DNA of 64,000 nucleotides from Franconibacter pulveris DSM 19144 (GTDB taxonomy: Bacteria; Pseudomonadota; Gammaproteobacteria; Enterobacterales; Enterobacteriaceae), in the NCBI GenBank assembly GCA_000621185.1, contig KK211221.1:515347-579346 (forward strand), read 5' to 3'. How positions within the stretch are numbered: position 1 is the first letter of the stretch; the number at the start of each line of letters is the position of its first letter. A program made the translations under genes and the position numbers. The notes under the pieces are model-generated. The model made no database searches and was not told where the DNA came from. It was given only the letters and a program-made list of their open reading frames with translations. Positions 26,516 to 35,585 of this stretch are shown here, in pieces.

Positions 26516-27088
26516 GTGGCTCGTCCCCGTAGTGAAGATAAAAAGCTGGCGTTACTGGAAGCGGCCGCCGAAGCGATTGCCGAAGCGGGCATTGGCGCCT
26601 CCACCGCGCTCGTGGCGCGTAAAGCTGGCGTGGCGGAAGGCACGCTTTTCCGCTACTTCCCGACGAAAGACGATCTTTACAACGCGCTCTATCTGCATCT
26701 TAAACACGGCTTTTGCCAGCCGCTGACCGCCAACCTTGACCGCAGCGGGGAGCCGAAGGCCATCACCCGCTATATCTGGGAAAGTTATATTGAATGGGGC
26801 CTGCGCAACCCGCTCGCTAACCAGGCGATGCGTCAGCTCGCGGTGAGCGAAAAAATAACCGAAGCAACTCGCCAGACGGTCAACGAGATGTATCCGGAGC
26901 TGCGCAACCTGTGCGAGCAGTCCATCGCCCCTGTGTTTCTCTCTACCCCCTGGCGCGCTTTTGGCGACGCCCTTTTCTTTACGCTTGCGCAGACCACTAT
27001 CGATTTCGCGTCCCGTGAACCGGCACGTGCTAAGGAGTTGATCGCCGTAGGTTTCGACGCCATGTGGCGCGCCCTTGGCGTAAATTAA
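26516..27088 (+). CDS. ramR: RamR, TetR-family repressor of romA-ramA
   Basis: 190 residues (Salmonella RamR 193). TetR helix-turn-helix in the first 50 residues (STALVARKAGVAEGTLFRYF) starting from MARPRSEDKK, nearly the RamR N-terminus; the C-terminal half has FGDALFFTLAQTTIDFASREPAR. The start is a GTG at 26516 with AGAGGT upstream. Loss of RamR derepresses ramA and multidrug efflux; this copy looks intact. A GC-rich hairpin (27091-27104) with a pyrimidine tract follows. Confidence 0.94.
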   Translation: MARPRSEDKKLALLEAAAEAIAEAGIGASTALVARKAGVAEGTLFRYFPTKDDLYNALYLHLKHGFCQPLTANLDRSGEPKAITRYIWESYIEWGLRNPLANQAMRQLAVSEKITEATRQTVNEMYPELRNLCEQSIAPVFLSTPWRAFGDALFFTLAQTTIDFASREPARAKELIAVGFDAMWRALGVN

Positions 27089-27303
27089 TCGCGCCCGCGG
27101 GCGCGGCTTCCTCTCTTTTTCTGACTTGTGACACAACCTGTCGCATTCCCGCCGTTTACTCTATTTAAAGCTTCATTTCTAAAACCAGCGCGCCGTTTGC
27201 TAAATAAGCACGGGAATGTTGCGCTTGTCACTGTAAGCATCCGCAAAGGAATGAGATTTATCTTAAGCTGGTTAGGCAGGATTAACCTGACAGGAGAAAT
27301 AAG

Positions 27304-27666
27304 ATGGAACTGAGTAAGGAAGCCATCCGGCGGTTACTGGCGGCGGACATTGAAGTAAGCATTATGGGCGGCTGCTACCAGCGCGCCACGGTACGCGCGG
27401 TGTTCTATCACCATACTATTGAGCTAACGGTCGAGGTAACGCATCCGCTTCTTGTCTGGCAGTGCGGCAACCGCGACAGCGTGCATTTGGTGAAACATGA
27501 GAAAAATGGCCGCAGCGTAACCATGACGCTGGTTAAAACATTACAGGATAAAGTGACGCAGATGCGGCTTGCCGCCACGATGAGCGATGAGATGGCAAGG
27601 GATCTTAGCGAGCGCAACCGTCAACAAATCGACGCGCTGGAACGCCAGTTAAACGTGAAAAGATAA
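27304..27666 (+). CDS. Hypothetical protein, 120 residues
   Basis: Not recognised. A strong ribosome site (CAGGAGAAATAAG) precedes ATG 27304. The first 75 residues alternate in a beta-rich way (DIEVSIMGGCYQRATVRAVFYHHTIELTVEVTHPL is typical; shown only as an example in part), and the last 40 form a charged helix (MARDLSERNRQQIDALERQL). No signal peptide or membrane segment. Upstream 27105-27303 has no other gene. Confidence 0.6.
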   Translation: MELSKEAIRRLLAADIEVSIMGGCYQRATVRAVFYHHTIELTVEVTHPLLVWQCGNRDSVHLVKHEKNGRSVTMTLVKTLQDKVTQMRLAATMSDEMARDLSERNRQQIDALERQLNVKR

Positions 27667-27735
27667 GCTTAATAATGCGAAAAAGCGTGTGCAAGGCAGT
27701 ATGGCTTCGTTATAGCTGACACAAGCGCGAGGTTT

Positions 27736-27760
27736 GGGTTCAGGCGCAACGCCTGAACCC
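27736..27760 (-). terminator. Strong hairpin between convergent small genes
   Basis: Perfect 11-bp stem GGGTTCAGGCG / CGCCTGAACCC with loop CAA, 12 nt past the stop of the DUF2171 gene. It has no clear T-tract on either strand. Confidence 0.6.
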
Positions 27761-27771
27761 TTCGGCAAACG

Positions 27772-28008
27772 TCAGGCGGTCTGCCAGGAAGCGGTGACCT
27801 CATCCTTGTTTTTGTTCAGCAGGATTTTGTTGTTCTCAATTTTATCAACCCAGCTCAGCGGGATGTAATGGTGAACGCCGCCCGCTTTCGGGTCGCTTTT
27901 GGCCAGCTTAATTTTATCTTCGCCTTCGAGATGGTCGACAATACCGACATGGCTACCACAGCTGGCGATAACTTCGGCGTGTTCGCGAATTTCGTTTTTA
28001 TTTACCAT
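27772..28008 (-). CDS. DUF2171 small protein
   Basis: 78-residue acidic/lysine-rich protein with the DUF2171 pattern: HAEVIASCGSHVGIVDHLEG, then KLAKSDPKAGGVHHYIPLSWVD. These look like PRC-barrel-like beta proteins, often in stress-related settings; no biochemical role is known. A good ribosome site (AGGAGGAC) precedes the ATG. Single-gene transcript between hairpin 27736-27760 and its upstream region 28009-28289, in which I see no gene. Confidence 0.85.
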   Translation of the reverse strand: MVNKNEIREHAEVIASCGSHVGIVDHLEGEDKIKLAKSDPKAGGVHHYIPLSWVDKIENNKILLNKNKDEVTASWQTA

Positions 28009-28289
28009 ATGTCCTCCTGTCGATTAGGTAATAGTCAGTATAGACAGCTTAATGGCAATAAAAGGCGTTATTAATATTCTGTAATACTTCCAAATTCCTT
28101 TAAGATTATTCTCTTGCCGTTCACACGAAGCTTTATCCGCCCTGGAAAGCGTCAACAGGCTGAAACACGCCCGCGCCAAAAGCAGACTTCCCCTCTTCTG
28201 CCATAATAAACAGGGCGATAGCACTGACGCTCAGGGACGACGCGCTTTCGCCGCTGACGCTTTATTGAAATGACTAAAAAGGAATATCC

Positions 28290-29354
28290 ATGTTGCCAAG
28301 AGGCTTTTCTAAGTTTTTCTTTCTGCTCATCCTTGCTGTCGTCACGCTGGCCTTTATGACGATTTTGCGGCCCTACGCTTCGGCAGTGCTGTGGGCGGCT
28401 ATCCTGGCCGTTATCTTTTATAAAACCAAAGAGTGGATTCGCCGGGCGACAGGCGGGCGGAACAATCTGGCTTCGCTGCTGACGCTGCTGCTTATCTGCC
28501 TTATCGTTTTTACCCCGCTGGCCATTATTTTCTCTTCGCTGGCGACTGAATTTAATGTGGTTTACCGCAACCTGCAGGAAGACAACACCTCAATGTCTGT
28601 TGTCTTCGCCGATGTTATCCGCCATCTCCCCGCCTGGGGCCAACATCTGCTCGCCGAATATGATCTTGACGATGTAGGCGAGATACAGCGGAAACTTTCC
28701 GCCGCCGTAATGCGGGGCAGCCAGTTCCTGGCGGGCAGCGCGCTGGCCATCAGCAAGAACACCTTCGGTCTGGCGATAGGTTTCGGCGTGATGCTTTATC
28801 TGCTCTTTTTCTTACTTAAAGATGGCGCGCATCTGGTGGCGCTGATCCTGCGCGCAATCCCGCTGGAAAACCGGGTGAAGTATCGTCTGATTTCCCGCTT
28901 CGCCACCGTTGCCCGCGCCACGGTAAAAGGCACGGTGGTGGTTGCGGTGATACAGGGTTTCCTTGGCGGCCTCGCCTTCTGGTTTCTGGGCATTCAGGGG
29001 AGCCTGTTGTGGGGGGCGCTAATGGCCTTCTTCTCGCTGGTGCCTGCGGTTGGCACCGCGCTGGTGTGGATACCCGCCGCCATTTACCTCTTTGCCGTGG
29101 GCGCGCTCTGGAAAGCGATTATTCTCGTCGCCTGGTTTGTGGTCGTGGTCGGGCTGGTCGACAATATCCTGCGGCCTATTCTGGTAGGTAAAGACATTAA
29201 AATGCCTGATTATTTAATTCTGGTCGCCACCCTCGGCGGGCTGACGGTTTACGGCATTAACGGCTTTGTGATTGGGCCGCTGATTGCCGCGCTGTTTGTC
29301 ACCTGCTGGCAATATCTGGCGGAACCGGACCGGGAAGAAAAGGTCAGTAAATAA
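28290..29354 (+). CDS. AI-2E/PerM-family transporter, YdiK-like
   Basis: 354-residue inner-membrane protein with about seven to eight hydrophobic segments and the family hallmark near the C-terminus (LVDNILRPILVGKDIKMPD; ending in GINGFVIGPLIAA). This family includes YdiK, PerM and TqsA; substrates are mostly unknown. AAAGGA precedes ATG 28290. Apparently monocistronic, followed by a short GAGCCTG/CAGGCTC hairpin at 29359-29378. Confidence 0.85.
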   Translation: MLPRGFSKFFFLLILAVVTLAFMTILRPYASAVLWAAILAVIFYKTKEWIRRATGGRNNLASLLTLLLICLIVFTPLAIIFSSLATEFNVVYRNLQEDNTSMSVVFADVIRHLPAWGQHLLAEYDLDDVGEIQRKLSAAVMRGSQFLAGSALAISKNTFGLAIGFGVMLYLLFFLLKDGAHLVALILRAIPLENRVKYRLISRFATVARATVKGTVVVAVIQGFLGGLAFWFLGIQGSLLWGALMAFFSLVPAVGTALVWIPAAIYLFAVGALWKAIILVAWFVVVVGLVDNILRPILVGKDIKMPDYLILVATLGGLTVYGINGFVIGPLIAALFVTCWQYLAEPDREEKVSK

Positions 29355-29453
29355 CGCAGAGCCTGGGTCCGCAGGCTCCCGTAAACGGTTTGTTGCATAA
29401 CGAGGGTTATGCTTAGGTAAACGAGCGCCTCTTATGCATCAAACCGATCCACC

Positions 29454-29940
29454 ATGCGCATTCTGCTCAATTTTATACTTCTCGTCTGGTTGCTGGCGGG
29501 CATCAGCAACTGGCTTTGCCACCGCAGACCCCCTATTGAAGCAACCACCGGCATGAAACAAACCCCGATTTGTTCATCGAGGTGGGCGTTCTTCTGCTGC
29601 CGGCATTGCTTTTGCCGGTAAACGCGCTGCTTACCGGCGTTGCGATCGTCTGCTTTTTTCTGCACGAAGACAGCGCTGTGGGATGTTTCCTGCGCCGTTA
29701 CCGCGCGTGAGGTTTCGCCTGTCGAGCAGCATATGCACAGTTTTCTTGAAATGGTGCCGCTGATGGCCCTGCTGCTGGCTATAGGAACAATTTTTAGCGC
29801 TGTTTGGCGCAAGCAGATTCAGTTTGTCGCTGAAAGAGGAGATGCTGCCGATGGGGTATAGTTTCGCCATCTTCGCCGCCATTTTGCTGCTGGAACTGCT
29901 GCCCTATTTTGAAGAGCTGAAGCGCTGCTGGAAAAACTGA
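29454..29940 (+). pseudogene. Frameshifted remnant of a small integral membrane protein gene
   Basis: Protein-like hydrophobic segments continue across different frames on the + strand. One frame gives MRILLNFILLVWLLAGISNW from 29454. Another gives IEVGVLLLPALLLPVNALL from 29576. A third gives SFLEMVPLMALLLAIG around 29730-29780. A fourth gives MGYSFAIFAAILLLELLPYF after 29842, ending at 29940. At least three frameshifts are needed to join them into one protein of roughly 160 residues with several membrane helices. The family is not recognised. It lies next to the 3' side of tRNA-Arg. Confidence 0.7.
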
Positions 29941-29964
29941 AAAAAAGTGACGGATAAGCGTAGA

Positions 29965-30041
<77 letters not shown>

Positions 30042-30250
30042 ATCGGGAAGATGCTTCCACGGTAAGAAGATTCTTCAGCGCCGTGAAACGCGTGGAATTA
30101 TACGGTGAGCGCCTTGTGAGTCAATGGCTTTCCGACTGCCCGCCTGCCTTTTAAGCATAAAGGCGCTTTCGGGACTGACAGCGCGGCCCGCTTCTGACAA
30201 AATATCAACATCCCCTCTCTTTTATCATTACAGATGGAATCCTCTCTCTG

Positions 30251-31117
30251 ATGGCAGCAAAGATTATTGACGGTAAAACGATTGCGCAGCAGGTACGACA
30301 CGAGGTTGCGGAAAAAGTACAGGCGCGCCTGGCGGCCGGAAAGCGTGCGCCTGGTCTCGCCGTTGTGCTGGTAGGCGCGAACCCCGCTTCGCAGATTTAT
30401 GTCGCCAGCAAACGCAAGGCGTGCGAAGAGGTCGGTTTTCTCTCCCGCTCTTACGATCTGCCGGAAACCACCACCGAAGCGGAGCTTCTTACGCTTATTG
30501 ATGAACTGAACGCCGATGCCGCCATTGACGGCATTCTGGTCCAGCTGCCGTTGCCGGCGGGCATTGACAATGTGAAAGTGCTGGAGCGCATCGCGCCTGA
30601 TAAAGATGTGGATGGTTTTCATCCTTACAACGTGGGCCGTCTGTGCCAGCGCGCGCCGCGCCTGCGCCCCTGCACGCCGCGCGGCATCGTTACGCTGCTG
30701 GAACGCTACAACATCGATACTTACGGGCTGAACGCCGTGGTCATCGGCGCTTCCAACATTGTCGGCCGCCCGATGAGCATGGAACTGCTGCTGGCAGGCT
30801 GCACCACCACCGTCACCCATCGCTTTACCAAAAACCTGCGCCACCATGTAGAGAATGCGGACCTGCTGATCGTTGCGGTAGGCAAACCCGGCTTTATCCC
30901 TGGCGAGTGGATTAAAGAGGGCGCTATCGTTATCGATGTGGGCATCAACCGTCTTGAAAACGGCAAAGTGGTTGGCGACGTGGTGTTCGAAGATGCCGCC
31001 GCACGCGCTTCCTACATTACTCCGGTCCCGGGCGGCGTGGGTCCGATGACCGTCGCTACGCTCATTCAGAATACGCTACAGGCGTGTGTTGAGTACCACG
31101 ACGTGGAAGGAGCATAA
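30251..31117 (+). CDS. folD: Methylenetetrahydrofolate dehydrogenase/cyclohydrolase FolD
   Basis: 288 residues as in E. coli. Bifunctional cytoplasmic enzyme converting 5,10-methylene-THF to 10-formyl-THF. Signatures: [18 protein letters not shown] with the catalytic Yxxx[11 protein letters not shown], and the NADP-site motif [10 protein letters not shown]; then [11 protein letters not shown]. ybcJ starts 1 nt after its stop. Confidence 0.98.
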   Translation: MAAKIIDGKTIAQQVRHEVAEKVQARLAAGKRAPGLAVVLVGANPASQIYVASKRKACEEVGFLSRSYDLPETTTEAELLTLIDELNADAAIDGILVQLPLPAGIDNVKVLERIAPDKDVDGFHPYNVGRLCQRAPRLRPCTPRGIVTLLERYNIDTYGLNAVVIGASNIVGRPMSMELLLAGCTTTVTHRFTKNLRHHVENADLLIVAVGKPGFIPGEWIKEGAIVIDVGINRLENGKVVGDVVFEDAAARASYITPVPGGVGPMTVATLIQNTLQACVEYHDVEGA

Positions 31118-31118
31118 G

Positions 31119-31331
31119 ATGGCAACGTTCTCTCTTGGAAAACACCCGCACGTTGAACTGTGCGATTTGCTGAAGCTGGAAGGCTGGAGCGAAAGCGGCG
31201 CGCAGGCGAAAATCGTTATCAGCGAAGGTCTGGTGAAAGTGGACGGCACGGTGGAAACCCGCAAGCGCTGCAAAATTGTCGCCGGACAGACGGTCACGTT
31301 CGAAGGACAAAGCGTCACGGTTGTCGCCTGA
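31119..31331 (+). CDS. ybcJ: YbcJ, S4-domain RNA-binding protein
   Basis: 70 residues from ATG 31119, preceded by AAGGAG; a start 33 nt earlier lies in folD and is rejected. It is a small S4-like fold (LCDLLKLEGWSESGAQAKIVISEGLVKVDG region), as in E. coli YbcJ, thought to bind RNA. It forms an operon with folD and is followed by a strong terminator. Confidence 0.95.
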   Translation: MATFSLGKHPHVELCDLLKLEGWSESGAQAKIVISEGLVKVDGTVETRKRCKIVAGQTVTFEGQSVTVVA

Positions 31332-31344
31332 CTTTAGCCTAAAG

Positions 31345-31372
31345 AAAAACCCGCCGGATGGCGGGTTTTTTA
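31345..31372 (+). terminator. Rho-independent terminator after folD-ybcJ
   Basis: Stem AACCCGCC / GGCGGGTT with a tiny loop, followed by a run of T, 14 nt after the ybcJ stop. Confidence 0.9.
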
Positions 31373-31414
31373 CAGGGCGCGCAACGGCCTTCTTAGCCGT
31401 AGGTCCATACGGGG

Positions 31415-32179
31415 TTACGCCTGCGGCGGCTGGCCGTTAGAAGCCGTAAGGCCGCCATCCACCGGCAGATTAACGCCTGTGATATAGCGTGCGTCATCGC
31501 TTGCGATAAACGCGATAGCGTCGGCGATATCTTCCGGTTCGCCTGCGCGTTTAAGCGGGATCCGCTCGTAAAATTTCTGCAGCAGCTGCTCGTTCTGCTT
31601 CATCTCTTCAGTCAATTCGGTAAAAGTAAAGCCCGGACAGATAGCGTTAACGCGCACGCCTTCAGCGCCATAGTCCATCGCCAGCGCGCGGGTAAAGTTG
31701 GTAACAGCGCCTTTCGCCGCGTTATAGACGCTCATGCCCCAGTCGCCGCCAAGCCCGGAAACCGAAGAAATATTCACCACATTGCCTTTGGTTTTAAGCA
31801 GTTCTGGCATGAAGTAATGCGTGCAGTAGAAGACGCCGTTGAGATCGGTCCCCATCAGCGTCGCCCAGTCATCCAGCTTGATTTCATGAATGCGCCCCTG
31901 GACAATCACGCCAGCATTGTTCACCAGCACATCCACGCGGCCATACTCTTCCATCACGCGCTGCGCCAGGTTTTGTACCTCATCAGCATTCGAGACGTCG
32001 CAAGGTACGACCAGGTGTTTACCCTGCGAAAGCGTAGCCGCCACCTTCTCAAGTTTTTCCGGGGTGCGCCCCACCAGCACGACGCTTGCGCCTTCGCTGG
32101 CAAAGCGCTTCGCCGCGCCTGCGCCGATACCTGAACCTGCGCCCGTAATGACCACCACTTTCTGCTGAAAACGTGCCAT
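31415..32179 (-). CDS. SDR-family oxidoreductase
   Basis: 254-residue classical short-chain dehydrogenase. NAD(P) motif TGAGSGIG near the N-terminus, NNAG (LVNNAGVIVQG), catalytic Ser in NISSVSG and YNAAKG (Tyr/Lys). ATG 32179 is chosen because AGGAGG precedes it. Resembles 3-oxoacyl-ACP reductase or glucose-1-dehydrogenase-type SDRs; substrate unknown. Separate from the FKBP gene by the terminator at 32381-32400. Confidence 0.88.
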   Translation of the reverse strand: MARFQQKVVVITGAGSGIGAGAAKRFASEGASVVLVGRTPEKLEKVAATLSQGKHLVVPCDVSNADEVQNLAQRVMEEYGRVDVLVNNAGVIVQGRIHEIKLDDWATLMGTDLNGVFYCTHYFMPELLKTKGNVVNISSVSGLGGDWGMSVYNAAKGAVTNFTRALAMDYGAEGVRVNAICPGFTFTELTEEMKQNEQLLQKFYERIPLKRAGEPEDIADAIAFIASDDARYITGVNLPVDGGLTASNGQPPQA

Positions 32180-32380
32180 ATAACCTCCTGTTTGTTCTGC
32201 GATGATGCGTTTAATAACTTTATTAAGACTGGCATCCGGCGAGCGCATCGCAAGGCAGCAAACAGAATTTGCCGTTAACTTCTTGAATTGTTGTAGAAAG
32301 AAAAATTTAAAAAAATGTGACCGACGGCACAAATACGACAGTCGCGTCGTCTTTGGCAAGCGACAAGGGCAGGTAAAAAA

Positions 32381-32400
32381 AACCCGGCCGAAGCCGGGTT
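32381..32400 (-). terminator. Rho-independent terminator of the FKBP-type gene
   Basis: Stem AACCCGGC / GCCGGGTT with loop CGAA (TTCG on the transcript). On the minus strand it is followed by a run of eight T (32373-32380). Located 4 nt past the stop. Confidence 0.92.
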
Positions 32401-32404
32401 AAGG

Positions 32405-35118
32405 TTATTTCGCCGCGGGTGTTGGCTGAACGATGCCGGCGGTTACGTCGACAATTTTAATGTCATAAACCATCGTTGAGTCAGGCGGAATATCCGGCAA
32501 CCTGCCCTCTTCACCATACGCGAGCTCGGGCGGCACCACGATGCGCACTTCGCCATGGTTGTTAAGCACCGACAAAGCGGATTTAAAAAGCGGCGGGTAG
32601 TTATTAAGCGGTAGCGCCAGAACTGTGCCTTTTTGTGACATGTCGTTGATGACTTTGCCATTTGTCAGGCTTTCTCGGATAACTACGCCGACCGTGTCGC
32701 TATTTTTAATTTTGCCGCGTCCTTTGTCGGCGATCAGATAGTAATAACCCATTGACGCCTTTTTCACGCCCGGCTGTTTACTGAATTGGGTCATGAACCG
32801 ATCGCCTTCGCTGTTAGCCGCTTTTTTAACCTTCGCTTCTTTCGCTCCGGACGTTTTGTCCAGTTCCTGAAGCACCTTAATAAGCTTATCCTGCGGGACT
32901 TTCAGCTGGCCGTTGATCATGTCCGTCGCGCCGCTCAGCACCTGCTGACGGCCGATGTGGTAGCCATAACCCTCTTTGCTTTTCATCATGCCTATCATTT
33001 CCTGCGCCCAGAAGGCGCCAAGAGCATAATCGCGTATTTCATCATTGCTTTGCGGTTTGGCGGCAACCGTAGCGGCTGGCTTCGCTTTTTCCAGCGCAGC
33101 CAGCTGTTTGTTTTTCTCTTCAAGTTGCTTACTGGCATCCTGCCATTTGGCTTCCAGTTCATCCGTTTTTTTCTGGCTTACATTTAGATTCTGCTCGAGC
33201 GTGGTGTAGGCTTTTGTTTTGGCATCCTGTGCGGCGGTCAATTGCGTTACTTGTTTATTCAGCTCATCCGTTTTTTTCTGGCTCTCCGCCAGTTGCTGCT
33301 GTAATTTTTCGGTCGCCTGCGTGCCTGCCGATTGCGCGGTAGTAAGGGCAGCAATCTCTTTTTCCAGCGCCAGCGACTTCTTCTGGCTTTCGAGTAGCCG
33401 CGCCTGCAGCTTGTTGCTCTCCTCGGCTTTGGCATTTTGCGCAGTAGTCAGGTCAGTAACTTGTCCTTTTAACTTCTGCGTCTCTTTCTGACTCTCAGCC
33501 AGCGACTGCTGTGCGGTAGTCAAGGCCTGGGCTTTGGCGGCCTGGCCTGCCGTTAGCTCTGCAATTTGTTGTTTAAGCGTCAGGATATCCTTGCCGCTGG
33601 CAGCAAGAGCCTGCTGAAGTCTGGCTAACTCCTGCGCGTTCGTTCCTTTTGAGGAGGCGAGGTCTTTCATCTGCGCTTTCAGCGTCTGCGCCTCTTGCTG
33701 GCTGGCGGCCAGCTGCTGCTGAAGATTGCCGCTTTCGTCAGATTTCATTCTCTGCGTTTCGGTGAGCGTGGCTACCTGTTTTGCCAGCGCCTGCGCTTTC
33801 TGTTCGCTTGCCGTCAGCGCCTGTTGCAGCCTGTCGCCTTCCTGCGCCCGGGCGTCCCTGGCGTTAGTGAGAGCAGTAATCTGCGCTTTCAGCGTCTGCG
33901 CCTCTTTCTGGCTGGCGGCCAGCTGCTGCTGAAGACTGCCGCTTTCGTCAGATTTCATTTTCTGCGTTTCGGTGAGCGTGGCTACCTGTTTTGCCAGCGC
34001 CTGCGCTTTCTGCTCGCTTGCCGCCAGCGCCTGTTGCAGCCTGTCGCTTTCCTGCGCCCGGGCGTCACGGGCGTTAGTGAGAGCAGTGATCTGCGCTTTC
34101 AGCGCCTGCGCCTCTTTCTGGCTGGCGGCTAAGGTTTGCTGGAGCTGCGCTAATACCTGCGCGCTGCCGCTTTTCGCCGCCGCCAGTTCCGACAGCTGTT
34201 TTTCCAACATCTGCGCCCGGGTTTCGCTTTGCGTCAGCTGGTTTTGAACCTGCTTAACTTGTTGCTCTTTATCGGTCTGCTTCTGAGCCAGCTGTGCGAT
34301 TTGCGTTTCCAGCGATTGGTTTTTCTTCTGGCTTTCGTTCAGGGACTGCTGGAGACGGGTTATCTGCCCCGCTTTTTCATCCTGCCCGGAAACGGTAGCG
34401 GCAAGCTGCGCTTTTAGCGCCTGCAACGCTTTCTCATTTGCCTGCAGATCCCGGCGCGCCTTATCAAGCGCCTCTGCCCGGGCATTACGCGAAACGCGCA
34501 GTTCAGCAATTTGTCTTTGCAGCTCGGTGCTGAATTGCTGGCTTTCAGCCAGTTTTTTTTGAAGCTGCCCATGCTCTTGCGCTTTAGCATCGCGTGAGCC
34601 GGAAAGCTCAGCGAGTTGTTGCTGCAATTGTTTGTTTTGCTGCTGACTTTCGGCTAAAGCCTGCTGCAGACGCATCGAAGACTGCGCATCGTTATTCTTC
34701 CCCTGAGTCAGGGCGCTAAGCTGCTGTTGCAAAGCGGCAGCCTGCTTTTCGCTTTCCGCTGCAGCCTGTTGCAGAGCGGCTTTCTCCGTCTGCCAGGTGC
34801 CTTTCGCGCTGGCGAGCTCCGCGCGCAGGCTCTCTATTATCGCCTGCTGGTCGCTTGTCGCGGTTGAAGCAGCAGCCTGCGCCGGCTTTTTAGGGCGAGG
34901 TTTCTTTGTGGATTTGCCGGAAGGATGTACTGTCGGTTCCGGCAAAGGGATCGGTTTGACCAGCAATAAATCGGGTATACCGCTCGATTGCGCGGTAATG
35001 GCATCCAGAGATTTCAGTGTTTTTTCGTTATTGCTGGCCTGAGCATAAGGCGCGACTGAGGCGCTAATCGTCAGAGGTAATACAAAAAAAAAATGGGTTT
35101 TAACTTAAACCGTTTCAT
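32405..35118 (-). CDS. Coiled-coil FKBP-type peptidyl-prolyl isomerase, 5' end out of frame at a T10 run
   Basis: Large envelope protein. The main frame is open from about 35100 to 32405. Its C-terminus holds an FKBP N-terminal dimerisation-like region (DEIRDYALGAFWAQEM) and an FKBP domain (PPELAYGEEG, PPDSTMVYDIKIVDV). Before it come about 550 residues of Gln/Ala/Lys-rich coiled coil with tandem 70-residue repeats. The natural start, ATG 35118, overlaps the preceding lipoprotein stop by 4 nt, but as sequenced its frame ends after 15 codons. A run of ten T (35084-35093) lies in between; eleven T would join a signal peptide (MKRFKLKPIFFFVLP, cut near AQA-SNN) to the main frame, giving about 904 residues. 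Without that, only a TTG at 34966 could start a leaderless 853-residue form. Confidence 0.75.
33671..34090 (-). repeat. Two near-identical 210-bp tandem repeats in the coiled-coil region
   Basis: Copies 33671-33880 and 33881-34090 differ at about 9 of 210 positions by direct comparison, and a third copy starts at 34091 but diverges after about 40 nt. Each unit encodes 70 residues, ten heptads of coiled coil, so copy number can change without breaking the frame. Confidence 0.9.
35084..35093 (-). other. T10 homopolymer in the signal-peptide codons (slippage site)
   Basis: Ten consecutive T on the coding strand, 24 nt after the ATG. Length ten gives a stop after 15 codons; eleven (or eight) restores the signal peptide and the long frame. 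Candidate site of phase variation, transcriptional slippage or a homopolymer sequencing error. Confidence 0.8.
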
Positions 35119-35585
35119 CTCACGCTTTCTCCACGGCTAATTAAGCCTTGCTGGATAGCTTGCTCTATGTCGTTACATAATTTTTGCGTTTTATATTTAT
35201 ATAACGCGTCGAGTGTATCTCTTGTCTGGCCATTGATATCGCCGCGGACAGCGCTATAGGTTGAAGCATTATTCAAAAGTGTTTCGAAGGCTGCTTTTTT
35301 TGCGGCATAGGTTGAGGGATTGATTTTTGCGAGCGCGGCAAGCTCACGCTGACATATCGTCGCTGAACCTTCGCCAGCGCCCGGCGCTTCTGCTGCAGAA
35401 GGCGTGATTTGCGGCGTTGGCAGCGAGACGGATTGTGACGGCGCTGGCGCAACCTTTTCTGCAACGTGATCAGGCTCCTGTGGCTCGCCAGACTGACAGC
35501 CGCTTATGAGCAATACGCTTGTCATGGCCAGCACGTTTATTATTTGCGCCACAAAGCATTTTTTGAATTTATATATAATATGCAA
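35115..35585 (-). CDS. Lipoprotein translationally coupled to the FKBP-type gene
   Basis: 156 residues from a TTG start at 35585. The TTG is chosen because GGAG lies 7 nt upstream, and because it gives a proper lipoprotein signal: basic HIIYKFKK, hydrophobic core, lipobox LISGC. The internal ATG would leave a 9-residue signal, too short. The mature part has a Pro/Ser/Ala-rich linker followed by a helical domain (CQRELAALAKINPSTYAAKK; LCNDIEQAIQQGL) with two Cys outside the lipid site that could pair. Family not recognised. Its stop overlaps the FKBP gene start (ATGA), so the two are made together and probably interact in the envelope. Confidence 0.75.
   Translation of the reverse strand: MHIIYKFKKCFVAQIINVLAMTSVLLISGCQSGEPQEPDHVAEKVAPAPSQSVSLPTPQITPSAAEAPGAGEGSATICQRELAALAKINPSTYAAKKAAFETLLNNASTYSAVRGDINGQTRDTLDALYKYKTQKLCNDIEQAIQQGLISRGESVR

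Noticed and set aside
27128-27313. 61-codon frame between ramR and the 120-residue gene
   Set aside because: No ribosome site, no recognisable protein character, overlaps the promoter region of the next gene.
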